Source of the DNA: JBBSHJ01 sp038253135
GTDB taxonomy: Bacteria; Actinomycetota; Actinomycetes; Mycobacteriales; QHCD01
Length of the DNA: 25,242 bases
Assembly: GCA_038253135.1 (NCBI GenBank)
Contig: JBBSHJ010000044.1
Coordinates: 1 to 25,242, forward strand
Direction of reading: 5' to 3'
In this document: one piece after another, positions 1 to 7,669 of the stretch
Numbering within the stretch: the first letter of the stretch is position 1
How the letters are laid out: every line of letters starts with the position of its first letter
Notes under the pieces: generated by a model
Told to the model about the DNA's origin: nothing
Databases searched by the model: none
Seen by the model: the letters and a program-made list of their open reading frames with translations, nothing else
Made by a program: the position numbers and the translations under genes

Positions 1-199
1 CGACGACCGTCGCCGTGCTCGAGCCGACGCCCTCGAGCTCGGTCAGCGTGTTGGCCTTGTCGCGGTCCCGGATCTCCGTGCCGCTCAGGCCTTCCAGCGC
101 GTGCGCCGCGGCTCGGTAGGCGCGCGGCTGGTAGGTGCCCTTCTGCGCCCGCTCGAGCAGCCACGCGATCCGTCGCAGGTCGGCAACCGGGTCTCTCAT
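1..199 (-). CDS. PHP-domain protein with N-terminal helix-hairpin-helix region (5' part, runs off the window)
   Basis: Only the first 66 codons are present. They begin MRDPVADLRRIAWLLERAQK and continue with a helical segment and a TLTELEGVGSSTATVV helix-hairpin-helix motif at about residues 50-65. This matches the N-terminal DNA-binding-like module of actinobacterial PHP-domain metallophosphoesterases related to the PolX/histidinol-phosphatase group. The metal-binding PHP domain itself would lie outside the window. The ATG at 199 is the only plausible start: the frame upstream reaches a stop at 272-274 with no other start codon. The TGA of the last repeat-encoded mini-ORF overlaps this ATG as ATGA, so translation is probably coupled to it. 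The gene is last in a minus-strand train after phoD. Family call inferred from the N-terminal module only. Confidence 0.7.
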   Translation of the reverse strand, partial: MRDPVADLRRIAWLLERAQKGTYQPRAYRAAAHALEGLSGTEIRDRDKANTLTELEGVGSSTATVV

Positions 200-200
200 G

Positions 201-390
201 ACGCCGCCGCGGGAAAGAGTGCGTCGGCGGTGCTCATGCCGCCTCGGCGGGAAAGAGTGCGTCGGCGGTGCTCATGCCGCCTCCGCGGGAAAGAGTGCGT
301 CGGCGGTGCTCATGCCGCCTCCGCGGGAAAGAGTGCGTCGGCGGTGCTCATGCCGCCTCCGCGGGAAAGAGTGCGTCGGCGGTGCTCATG
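201..390 (-). repeat. Five 38-bp tandem repeats forming a chain of overlapping 13-codon mini-ORFs
   Basis: Five contiguous 38-bp units start at 201, 239, 277, 315 and 353. Units 3-5 are identical, unit 2 has one change and unit 1 has two. On the minus strand each unit reads as a mini-ORF MSTADALFPAEAA-stop; unit 1 gives MSTADALFPAAAS. Each TGA overlaps the ATG of the next unit (ATGA). The mini-ORFs occupy 348-389, 310-351, 272-313, 234-275 and 196-237. The last one overlaps the PHP start at 199. A further short ORF, MVGA, at 386-400 leads into the first. Most units carry GGAGG four bases before the next ATG; this is weakened in unit 2 and more so in unit 1. The unit 2 change is synonymous. 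Because 38 is not a multiple of 3, the units cannot form one long ORF, but the restarts keep the PHP frame whatever the copy number. Translation is an inference. Confidence 0.9.
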
Positions 391-419
391 CGCCCACCAT
401 GCCATCCGGGGGGCGCGGA

Positions 420-2051
420 TCAGCCCGGTTGCAGTCCCGGCGAGCCGACTTCGACGACGTACGAGCGCGACGCGGCGATGTCCGCGCCGCGTTTCGTGAC
501 GTACGGAACGGTCCGGAAATCCGCGCGCAGCCGGTCCGCGGCCGCGGTGATCAAGACGTAGCCGCGGCGGTCCTCGATGTAGTGGATCCAGGGGTTCTCC
601 GCAAGGACCGTCGCGCCGCCGGACGGGACGGTCGAGCCGTCGCCGCCCGAGGTGATCGACGTGGCCACGAGCTCGACGCCGACAGTCGCCGAATCCGGAT
701 CGTCGAAATCGGCCTTGATGTCGTTGGCGAAATGCGCGTGCACGTCGCCAGTGAGGACGACGGCATTGCGTTGCCCGGCCGAGACCCAGCCGTCCCGGAT
801 CCGATTGCGGTCCGCGACGTAGCCGTCCCAGCCGTCGGTGGCCAACGTGGTCACCGATCCGGCGCTGATGTCACGCTGGCTGAAAAAGTCGCCCTGCGGG
901 ATGAGCTGCCAGGTGGCAGACGAGCTCTGGAAACCGTCCAGCAGCCACGCGTCCTGAGCCATGCCGGCCATCGTGCGGCCGGCGTCGTACCGCTCGGAGC
1001 ACGCCGTCGTCGCGTACCACCAGGTCCTGCCGCCGTCATTGCACGCCTGCGAGTCGCGATACTGCCTGGTGTCCATGACGTGGAACGTCGCGAGGTCACC
1101 CCACTGGAATCGCCGGTAGAGCTGGATATCCGGCCCGTTCGGAATGCTGCTCGCGCGCAGCGGCATGAATTCGTAATACGCCTGTGCGGCGGCCGCGCGC
1201 CGGGCTAGGAAGGCGTCCGACGTCACCCCGGTCCGGTCGTAGATCCCCGCCCAGTTGTCCTGCACCTCGTGGTCGTCCCAGGTCACGATCCATGGCGCCA
1301 CGGCGTGCAGCTCTCGCGTCTCCGGTTCGTTCCGGTAGAGCGCGTAGCGGCGTCGATAGTCGGCCAGCGTCAGGCAGGTCCCACCCGGGTGCACGCGGAC
1401 GCGTCCGGGGACTCCCGCGCCCTCGTAGATGTAGTCCCCGAGCTCGAAGACGACATCCGGCCGCTCGACGGCGGCGTGGTGGTACGCCGTGAAATAGCCG
1501 CCCTCGTAGTGCGAGCAGGACAGCGAGATCGCGCGCAGCTCGGGCGCCGTACCGGCGGCCGGCAGGGTGACGGTCCGGCCCGTCTCGGACAAGTGCGGAC
1601 CGGTCCTGAACCGGTAGAAGTACTCGCGGTACGGCGCCAGGCCGCCGACCTCGACGTGCACCGAGTGGCCCCAAGCGGGATCGGCGAGAGCGACCCCGCG
1701 GCGTAGGTCGCGCGTCATCGCCGCGTCGGCGGCGATCTGCCACTCGACCAGGATCCGGCGGTTGGGCATTCCCCCGGCGCCGTCCTCCGCGAGCGGGTCG
1801 ACCGCGAGCCGGGTCCACAACACGACCCCGGACGCGGTCGGGTCGCCAGAGGCGACGCCCAGGCGGAACGGATCGGGAACGCCGCGCGCGGGCGCGGCCG
1901 CCGCAGCGGTAGCCGAAATCGCGGCCGCGGCGCCGCCGAGGGTCACACCGATGAAGGTGCGGCGGGTCAGTGCCCGGCGCCGCGCGGCGTTGGCGCCGCG
2001 ATCCGGCGGGGACGATGCGGATCGGACCTGTGTTGTCGATTTCCGAGTCAT
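420..2051 (-). CDS. phoD: PhoD-like alkaline phosphatase/phosphodiesterase, Tat-exported
   Basis: The 543-residue protein has a Tat signal with RRTFIGV at residues 30-36, followed by an Ala-rich hydrophobic stretch, so it should be exported folded. The mature part has the PhoD layout. A Fn3-like N-terminal domain carries GVASGDPTASGVVLWTRL at about 65-82. The metallophosphatase core has SCSHYEGG near 178, FELGDYIYEG near 202, WDDHEVQDNW at 258-267 and GDVHAHFAND at 435-444. These are the metal ligands, including the Cys and the Asp/His set of the Fe-Ca PhoD type, and all appear intact. The family hydrolyses phosphomonoesters and diesters outside the membrane, usually for phosphate scavenging. 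It lies 55 bases after the RpiR regulator on the same strand and may be cotranscribed. No PHO box was recognised upstream. Confidence 0.93.
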   Translation of the reverse strand: MTRKSTTQVRSASSPPDRGANAARRRALTRRTFIGVTLGGAAAAISATAAAAAPARGVPDPFRLGVASGDPTASGVVLWTRLAVDPLAEDGAGGMPNRRILVEWQIAADAAMTRDLRRGVALADPAWGHSVHVEVGGLAPYREYFYRFRTGPHLSETGRTVTLPAAGTAPELRAISLSCSHYEGGYFTAYHHAAVERPDVVFELGDYIYEGAGVPGRVRVHPGGTCLTLADYRRRYALYRNEPETRELHAVAPWIVTWDDHEVQDNWAGIYDRTGVTSDAFLARRAAAAQAYYEFMPLRASSIPNGPDIQLYRRFQWGDLATFHVMDTRQYRDSQACNDGGRTWWYATTACSERYDAGRTMAGMAQDAWLLDGFQSSSATWQLIPQGDFFSQRDISAGSVTTLATDGWDGYVADRNRIRDGWVSAGQRNAVVLTGDVHAHFANDIKADFDDPDSATVGVELVATSITSGGDGSTVPSGGATVLAENPWIHYIEDRRGYVLITAAADRLRADFRTVPYVTKRGADIAASRSYVVEVGSPGLQPG

Positions 2052-2106
2052 CGGTTTCCGGCATGCCGGCCAGCGTGCCAGCGGGACGTGCCACTGGCAA
2101 TGATTT

Positions 2107-3027
2107 TCAATCAGATGGCACTAATGCTTCGCCATTGCCATAGTGGAGTTGACGCCGGCGCCCGGTTGCGCGCTCCCGCGGCAGCTGCTCGATGCGCTGC
2201 AGGGCCGCGGCCGAGGCGTCGTAGGTCCGGACGGCGACGGCGGCGCACACGCAGTCGGCGACGAGGATGCCGGTGCTGCGGCTGCGCAGCGCGCCGGCCC
2301 GGAACGACGACGCGGTGTCGACCGTCAGCAGGACCAGATCCGCGAGGCCGGCGAGCCGGGAGCGGCCGTTGCCGGTGATCGCCACGGTGGTCGCGCCGTA
2401 CGCTGCCGCGACCTCGACGACATCACAACCGTCACCGGTGCGGCCGCCGGCCGAGACCACGACCACGACGTCGCCCGGCCGGCTCTGCGCGGCGGCCATC
2501 CGCGCCGTGTGGGCGTTGGCGTATGCCGTGGCCGCGATGCCGAGACTGTCAAGTTTCGTCTGCAGGTACTGCGCCACGAGCCCGCTCGTCCCGGCGCCGA
2601 AGGTCCGCACCCGGGGCGCGGCCACGATCCGTTCGACCACGGTGGCGACCACGCCGGCATGGAGCCGCTCGGCCGTGTCCTCGATGTCACGGGCACCCGC
2701 TCCCGCGATCTTGGCGATGATCGCGGCGACGCCGTCGTCCGGATGCACGTCACCGGTGAGCCGCGCCCGCGCCGGCTCGAGGCGGGACGCCGCGGCGGCC
2801 AACCGCAACCGCATCTGGGGATAGCCGTCCAGGCCGATCGCGCGGCAGAACCGCGTGACGGTGGAGGCGGAGACGCCGGCCCGCGCGGCGAGCTCGGTGA
2901 TCTCCAAGCCTGCGGCCGCAGCCGGATCGGCGAGCAGCGTCGCCCCGATCGCCGCCTGCGCCGGCGGCCGGCCGGCGACGGCGGCGCGCAGATCGGCCAG
3001 GAACGACGCTTCGGGTGGACGGGACAC
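2107..3027 (-). CDS. MurR/RpiR-family transcriptional regulator (HTH + SIS domain)
   Basis: A GTG start at 3027 gives 306 residues. It lies nine bases after the stop of the upstream SDR gene; the open frame extends to 3114, but that part overlaps the neighbour and reads as arginine-rich noise. Residues 1-75 are an HTH_6 domain, with LEITELAARAGVSASTVTRFCRAIGL at about 41-66 as the helix-turn-helix. Residues about 136-260 form a SIS sugar-isomerase fold (VRTFGAGTSGLVAQYL, then PGDVVVVVSAGGRTGDG), which in this family binds phosphosugars or related effectors. It is probably a local regulator of the SDR/phoD train, but the effector cannot be told from sequence. Confidence 0.9.
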   Translation of the reverse strand: MSRPPEASFLADLRAAVAGRPPAQAAIGATLLADPAAAAGLEITELAARAGVSASTVTRFCRAIGLDGYPQMRLRLAAAASRLEPARARLTGDVHPDDGVAAIIAKIAGAGARDIEDTAERLHAGVVATVVERIVAAPRVRTFGAGTSGLVAQYLQTKLDSLGIAATAYANAHTARMAAAQSRPGDVVVVVSAGGRTGDGCDVVEVAAAYGATTVAITGNGRSRLAGLADLVLLTVDTASSFRAGALRSRSTGILVADCVCAAVAVRTYDASAAALQRIEQLPRERATGRRRQLHYGNGEALVPSD

Positions 3028-3035
3028 GGCGTGGC

Positions 3036-4493
3036 TCAGCTCTCGGCGGCGGCGCGGGCGATGTTGCGCTGCATCCCGCCGAAGACGACGCCGTGAAACG
3101 GCTTGACCGCCCACCAGTAGGCGTGACCGGCAAGCCCGCGCGGGTGGAAGATCGCGCGCTGGTGGTACGACGCGTGCTCGGCATCGGGGCCGTCCTGGAC
3201 CCGCATCTCGAGCCAGGCGAGGCCCGGCACGCGCATCTCGGCCCGCAGGCGGAGCAGGTGATCGCGCTCGATCTCCTCGACCCGCCAGAAATCAACGGTC
3301 TCGCCCACCAGGAGGTGCTGGGGGTCGCGCCGACCGCGGCGCAGGCCGACGCCCCCGGCGAGCCGGTCGAGCCACCCGCGCGCCGCCCATGCCAGCGGCC
3401 AGGAGTACCAGCCGTGCTCACCGCCGATACCCTCGATCACCCGCCAGAGCGTCGGGCAGTCGGCGTCGACGGCGGTGCTGCGGTCGTCGACGTAGAGGGA
3501 GCCGCCGGCCCAGTCGGGATCGGTCGGCAGCGGGTCCGACGGCGCTCCCGGCCACGCGGCGTTCGACCAGCGGGTGAGCACCTTGGCCTCGCGGATGCGC
3601 AGCAGCGCCAGCCGAAGCGCCTCGTCGTACCCGATCCGGCCGCCCGGCGGATCGGGGATCAGTGCACGGATGCCGTCCTCGGTGCAGATGACTTCGTACC
3701 GCAGCGACTCCACCAGCGGCCGCGCGATGGCGCTCGGGACCGGCGTGACGAGGCCGACCCACCGGCTGGACAGCGTCGGCGACAGGACCGGCACGCGGAC
3801 GATGAGCCGGCGGCGCAAGCCGGCCACAGCGGCGTACCGCTGCATCATCTCGGCGTAGGTGAGCACGTCTGGCCCGCCGATGTCGAAGGTGCGGTTCAGC
3901 CCGTCCGGGAGGGCCGCCGAGTCGGCGAGATAGCGGATCACGTCGCGGACGGCGATCGGCTGGATCCGGGTGCCGACCCATTTCGGCGTGACCATGACCG
4001 GAAGTCGCTCGGTCACGTAGCGCAGCATCTCAAAGGACGCCGACCCCGATCCGATGACGACGGCGGCCCGCAGGACGACGGCATCGACCGGGCAGTCGAG
4101 CAGGATGCGGCCGACCTCGGCGCGCGAGCGCAGGTGCGGCGAGTCGGCGTGCGCGGGGCCGAGCCCGCCCAGGTAGACGATCCGCCGGACGCCGGCGGCC
4201 TCTGCGGCGGAGGCGAATGCGGTCGCCGAGCGCCGGTCCGTCTCCTCGAACGCGCCGCCCGAGGAGATCGCGTGCACGAGGTAGTAGGCGACATCGACGC
4301 CGGCCATGGCGACGGTGAGGCTGTCCTCGTCGGTGACATCGCCCTTGACGACCTCCACGTCGTCGCTCCAGGGCACATCGCGCAACCGCTCGGGCCGGCG
4401 GGCCACGCAGCGCACGTCGTACCCGCGTTCGAGCAAGGCCGGGACGAGTCGGCCACCCAGATATCCGGTCGCCCCGGTGACGAGTAGGCGCAT
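3036..4493 (-). CDS. NAD(P)-binding SDR-type protein with C-terminal DUF2867 domain
   Basis: The 485-residue protein starts MRLLVTGATGYLGGRLVPAL, a Rossmann dinucleotide-binding turn at residues 6-13. It continues as an atypical (NmrA/NDUFA9-like) short-chain dehydrogenase to about residue 300 (VVKGDVTDEDSL, YYLVHAISSG, RRIVYLGGLG, QPIAVRDVIRYL, FDIGGPDVLTYAEMM). From about residue 330 it matches the DUF2867 region (STAVDADCPTLWRVIEGIGGEHGWYSWPLAW ending AYWWAVKPFHGVVFGGMQRNI). The SDR + DUF2867 fusion is common in actinobacteria and its substrate is unknown. It is first in the minus-strand train, with the RpiR gene following within nine bases. The start at 4493 matches the conserved N-terminus of the fold. 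Confidence 0.88.
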   Translation of the reverse strand: MRLLVTGATGYLGGRLVPALLERGYDVRCVARRPERLRDVPWSDDVEVVKGDVTDEDSLTVAMAGVDVAYYLVHAISSGGAFEETDRRSATAFASAAEAAGVRRIVYLGGLGPAHADSPHLRSRAEVGRILLDCPVDAVVLRAAVVIGSGSASFEMLRYVTERLPVMVTPKWVGTRIQPIAVRDVIRYLADSAALPDGLNRTFDIGGPDVLTYAEMMQRYAAVAGLRRRLIVRVPVLSPTLSSRWVGLVTPVPSAIARPLVESLRYEVICTEDGIRALIPDPPGGRIGYDEALRLALLRIREAKVLTRWSNAAWPGAPSDPLPTDPDWAGGSLYVDDRSTAVDADCPTLWRVIEGIGGEHGWYSWPLAWAARGWLDRLAGGVGLRRGRRDPQHLLVGETVDFWRVEEIERDHLLRLRAEMRVPGLAWLEMRVQDGPDAEHASYHQRAIFHPRGLAGHAYWWAVKPFHGVVFGGMQRNIARAAAES

Positions 4494-4952
4494 CGGTCCA
4501 CCGTGTCATACCGCGGCCGGGCCGTGGCACTCTCGCGGGCGTGAAGCGGCAACCGCTCGTGGCCACCCTGGCCCGGCTCGAGCGCCCCACCGGCGCCCCG
4601 CGCGACCCGGAGCGGCCCGCGGATGGACGAGGCACCGGCCATGGTTCCGGGGCGTGCCGCCGGATCAGCGATCGTGGATCATGCTGGTGGCGCGGGCAGG
4701 CGTCGCCGGCTTCGTGCACCGGCTGCAGCATCGGGCACGGTTGGCGCGAGGCCGCCGACGCCTGCGTGGCCGTCGGCCCGGCACCGGCGGGACCGGCGGA
4801 AACGGTGATCGACGCGACGCGCCAGCTGGTGCGCGGCGCTCCGGTGCGGCTGCCGGCCGGCGTGCACGGCCGCCGGCCGATCGTCGTACTCGGCAAAGCC
4901 GGCCGATCCGCCACCGCGGCGCTCCGGTGCGGCTGCCGGCCCACCCGGACCG
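4494..4952. other. 459-base stretch without a convincing gene; holds a 27-bp direct repeat
   Basis: Open frames exist in several phases because of high GC, but none has recognisable motifs. A plus-strand frame from GTG 4541 starts plausibly (MKRQPLVATLARLER) and then turns into Arg/Gly/Ser-rich noise. A perfect 27-bp direct repeat lies at 4832-4858 and 4915-4941, 83 bases apart. It encodes the same RGAPVRLPA in two different frames, as expected after a local duplication that broke a reading frame. With the damaged gene that follows, this looks like a decayed gene whose identity is lost. Confidence 0.5.
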
Positions 4953-5844
4953 GTGCCGGTGCCCACCGAGGGACTGCTGCGGTGGCTTGGCGCTCGGTCG
5001 GGACGCCGAGACGCCGGCCGTCGAGCTGGCCGGGTCGGCGTCACGGTCGGGGGTCTAACGCTTGCGGACCGACGGGCCCGACGTCGTCCTCAAGGTGACC
5101 GCTGCCGGTGCGGAGCAGCGCAATGCGCGGCGTGAGCTCGCGTTCTACCGGACGCTGGCCGGCCGGGTTCCCGTCAGGACACCTCGGCTGCTCGAGCATG
5201 CCGACACCGACGAGCTGACCGCCATCGTGCTGTCCGCGCACGCACCGGCCCGACCGGCCAAAGAGTGGACTCGAGCACGGTGGCTCGAGACCGCGCGGCA
5301 GCTGGCGTCGCTGCATACGATGCCCGTGCCGGACGGGGATCCGTGGGTGACCCGTCCCTGGGTCCGCGGGGTGCTGGAACGGCCGCGCACCAAGGTCGCG
5401 GAGGACTACTGGTCCGCGGTCGCCGCCGACGGCCTGCGTGGCGTGATCGACGCTTCCGGCGCGCTTGCCCGCGCCGTCGACGCCGTGCCGGCCTGCTTCA
5501 CCCACGGTGACTGTCACGTCGACAACCTGCTGCGTGACGGCGATCAGATCGTGTGGACCGACTGGCAGGTCACGGGCGTCGGCTGCCCGGCCGGTGATCT
5601 GGCCTTTCTCTGGGGACGCGCGAATTCGGACGGCGCCGACCCGCCCTACGACACTATGGTGCGTGAATACTCGGCGCACCGCGATGTCGATCCCGTGGCC
5701 CTGCACAGTGCACTGGTCGCGACCGAGCTCGGCACCCTGCTCTACGGCTGGCCCGATTACGCCGGCTGGCACACGCAGGACGAGCGGGACCGCGTGACCC
5801 GGCGATTCCGGCAGCTCGCGAGCGATTGGCAACGGGTCTCTTGA
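4953..5844 (+). pseudogene. Aminoglycoside/choline-type phosphotransferase, broken near its N-terminus
   Basis: The open frame from a TTG at 5062 to 5844 encodes most of an APH-fold kinase: VVLKV with the N-lobe Lys, RELAFYR with the paired Glu, the catalytic HGDCHVDN loop, and TDWQ as the DFG-like Asp. The normal first 35-40 residues are absent from that frame. They can be read upstream in pieces. Frame starting 4953 gives MPVPTEGLLRWLGARSGR. A one-base shift then gives DAETPAVELAGSASRSGV in the same frame as 5062, followed by a TAA stop at 5056-5058 and RLRTDGPDVVLKV. A TAC there would restore the usual V-Y-R-L-R-T strand. One frameshift plus one nonsense codon therefore remove the start of the N-lobe. 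A truncated protein from TTG 5062 is possible but is unlikely to bind ATP properly. The stop overlaps the next ATG (TGATG). Confidence 0.75.
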
Positions 5845-6395
5845 TGAGGTACGACGCGGTCTTCTTCGATCTTTACGAAACCCTCGTCACCGAATTCGAT
5901 CCGCACTGGGCACCCCAACCGAGCATCGCAACGCGGCTCGGCATTCCCGAGGAGACGTTCAATGCGGTGTGGACCGGCTCTCAGCGGATGACGTCGGAAA
6001 TCACCTTTCGGGACGTGCTGGTGTCTGCTTGCGTAGCGGCGGGCGTGAGCGTCGATTCCGAGCACATGCGGACCATCGAACAGGTGGAAGCCGAGCGAGT
6101 TGCCGCCAAGGCCCGTCCGCTCCTGCGGGTCGCCGAAACCGGCCATGCCAAACCAGAACCCGAGATCTACCTGATCGCCTGCCACCGGCTGGGTGTGTCA
6201 CCCGGTAGAGCCGCATTCGTCGGTGACGGCGGAAGCGGTGAGTTTCACGGTGCCGGTCGTGCCGGGCTCACGCCGTACGCGGCCCGCTGGTTCACTGACC
6301 GGTGGCCGCGATGGCGACGTACCCGCGACAATCCGCTTGAGTCTGTGCTCGAGATCCGCTCGCCCGTCGACCTCGTACCCACCCTGACCGCCTAG
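5844..6395 (+). CDS. HAD-superfamily hydrolase with an internal deletion
   Basis: The ATG at 5844 overlaps the phosphotransferase stop (TGATG), so the two were translationally coupled. The 183-residue product has HAD motif I (FFDLYETL, Asp9) and a normal alpha-helical cap to about residue 95. It then jumps from AKARPLLRV directly to ETGHAKPEPEIY (motif III Lys103). The usual 35-40 residues with the first part of the core sheet and motif II (Ser/Thr) are missing. Motif IV is FVGDGGSGE, where relatives typically have GDGGSDE, so a second acidic residue is also lost. Family members are normally about 220-230 residues. The frame is open, but the enzyme is probably inactive. Confidence 0.7.
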   Translation: MRYDAVFFDLYETLVTEFDPHWAPQPSIATRLGIPEETFNAVWTGSQRMTSEITFRDVLVSACVAAGVSVDSEHMRTIEQVEAERVAAKARPLLRVAETGHAKPEPEIYLIACHRLGVSPGRAAFVGDGGSGEFHGAGRAGLTPYAARWFTDRWPRWRRTRDNPLESVLEIRSPVDLVPTLTA

Positions 6396-6409
6396 AATCA
6401 CCGTCCATG

Positions 6410-7250
6410 CCCATCCCGCTGGTCGTGCTTATGAGCGGAGGTGCTGTCGCCGGCCGGTGGTTGCGGCGGCGGGTCCGGTTGGGTGCACGTGTGTGGCTCG
6501 TGCAGGCGGATCGGCTCGCCCGCGCCGGCGGTGGGGCCGGCACGGCCGGCGGGTGCGCCGCGCAGGTCCGAAAGGGACACGGTGAGCAGCAGATTCGGGC
6601 GGGCGCCGCCGTGCGCGGGGAGGTTGGCGTGGGTGATGGCCTGGCGGGCGAGCTCGATCAGGGCGTCGCCGGTGCGCTGCGCGGTGCCGCGGGTGTCCTT
6701 GACCCTGTTGGCGGCGGGCCGGGTTGGGCCAGTCCGTCCAGCGCGGTGCGCAGGATCATCGCGGCTTCGGCGCTGAAGTAGCACCGTCCGGTGATCGATC
6801 CGTCCTCCTCGATCCGGTAGCCCAAGGTGTTGCGCCGCGGGCTCGGGTCGATCGGGGTCAGGAACTGCTCGCGGAGCTGGCGGCAGCGTCGGCGCAGCCC
6901 GGCCCCGTCCAGATCCAGGATCTCGTGGCGCATTGCCTCCTCGGCCCTCCCCGCGCGGCGGTGGGGAGCTGATCGAGGGTGCGCACGATCAGCGCGGTGT
7001 CGGCGGCGCTGGTCTGTCCGTGCCGCAGCAACTCGGCCAGGTGCGGGTAGTCGGCACAACCGGTGTCGGGATCGGGCTGGGTCGCGGTCGCGACCCGGAC
7101 CAGATCGCGGGGCGGCCCGCACCGGACGCCGGGTGTGCTCGGCCAGCAGCAAGGCCAGGCTCCGGTTCCCACCCGCCCGGGCCAGTCCAGCAACCGGCCG
7201 GCGTCGATACCCTCGTGCAGCAGGTCAAGGAAGGCGGGTCGTGCGGTCAT
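6410..7250 (-). pseudogene. DUF222 / 13E12-type HNH-endonuclease-family remnant, multiply frameshifted
   Basis: Minus-strand pieces of one DUF222 protein can be read in order while switching frames. MTARPAFLDLLHEGIDAGRLLDWPGR starts at 7250. LLAEHTRRPVRAA follows near 7150, then CADYPHLAELLRHGQTSA continuing TALIVRTLDQLPTAARGG around 7070-6950. EEAMRHEILDLDGAGLRRRC and ITGRCYFSAEAAMILRTALD lie at about 6940-6720, and DTRGTAQRTGDALIELARQA to LLLTVSLSDLRGAP at about 6690-6540. At least three or four frameshifts are needed, the N-terminus is short and the C-terminal HNH nuclease is absent. This family is multicopy in many actinobacteria and often found degraded. No intact product is expected. 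Confidence 0.75.
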
Positions 7251-7669
7251 GATCTCAAGCTAAACCAGACCACCGACAATCCCCGCCCGCCGCATTCGGA
7301 CATGTCGGCCAGACCGAACAAACCATTACCTAGCCGGCTAGTAATCACACCCGATAGGGGCGAACATCAAGACGTGAGCGATCGCTCGAACTTCACTCAG
7401 ATGGAGGCATCGCTATACCGACACCGCGATACGGCTTCCCCCACCTCCGAGGATGCTGAAGTCACCAAGCCGCTCCCGGTCGAGGCTGGCGCCTGCGCCG
7501 GGGCTCTCCGGACCCCAAGATCCGGGGACCTCCGACGGCCCCCACCGGGCACTGAGTTCATCCACAGCCCGACGACGCCGCCCGACCAAACGCTTTTCGC
7601 ACCGCGTCGACCCCTACCGTCGGCCAACATCATGGTGCCCCGCACCGAAGAACCGGCACGCCCCGGAGC
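7251..7669. other. 419-base non-coding stretch with two palindromes
   Basis: This stretch is clearly less GC-rich than its surroundings and has no ORF with recognisable content in either strand. It holds an operator-like palindrome at 7325-7345 and a perfect 12-bp palindrome, GAGCGATCGCTC, at 7376-7387. The flanking genes are the DUF222 remnant and the 3' end of the FAD oxidoreductase, so neither palindrome sits at a visible promoter. It may be the scar of a lost regulator gene and its target. Confidence 0.5.
7325..7345. promoter_or_regulatory. Operator-like palindrome (ATTA-C-CTAGCCGGCTAG-TAAT)
   Basis: A perfect 12-bp core, CTAGCCGGCTAG (7330-7341), is flanked by ATTA and TAAT arms, offset by one extra C on the left. 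Size and symmetry suit a dimeric MarR/PadR/TetR-type repressor site. No regulator or intact gene start adjoins it in this window. Confidence 0.4.

Noticed and set aside
201..390. CRISPR-like array
   Set aside because: The 38-bp units are directly adjacent with no unique spacers, so it is a tandem repeat.
3015..4487. Long plus-strand open frame opposite the SDR gene
   Set aside because: Its Arg/Gly/Asp-rich composition and lack of motifs mark it as the antisense shadow of a well-recognised gene.
4541..5098. Plus-strand ORF from GTG 4541
   Set aside because: The composition becomes Cys/Arg/Ser-rich after 20 codons and it crosses the phosphotransferase start in the wrong frame.
6407..6781. 124-codon plus-strand ORF with a good TAGAAT -10 eight bases before its ATG
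   Set aside because: Most of it is antisense to the DUF222 remnant and the sequence is low-complexity; the TAG is also the HAD stop codon. A real promoter is possible but a protein is not supported.
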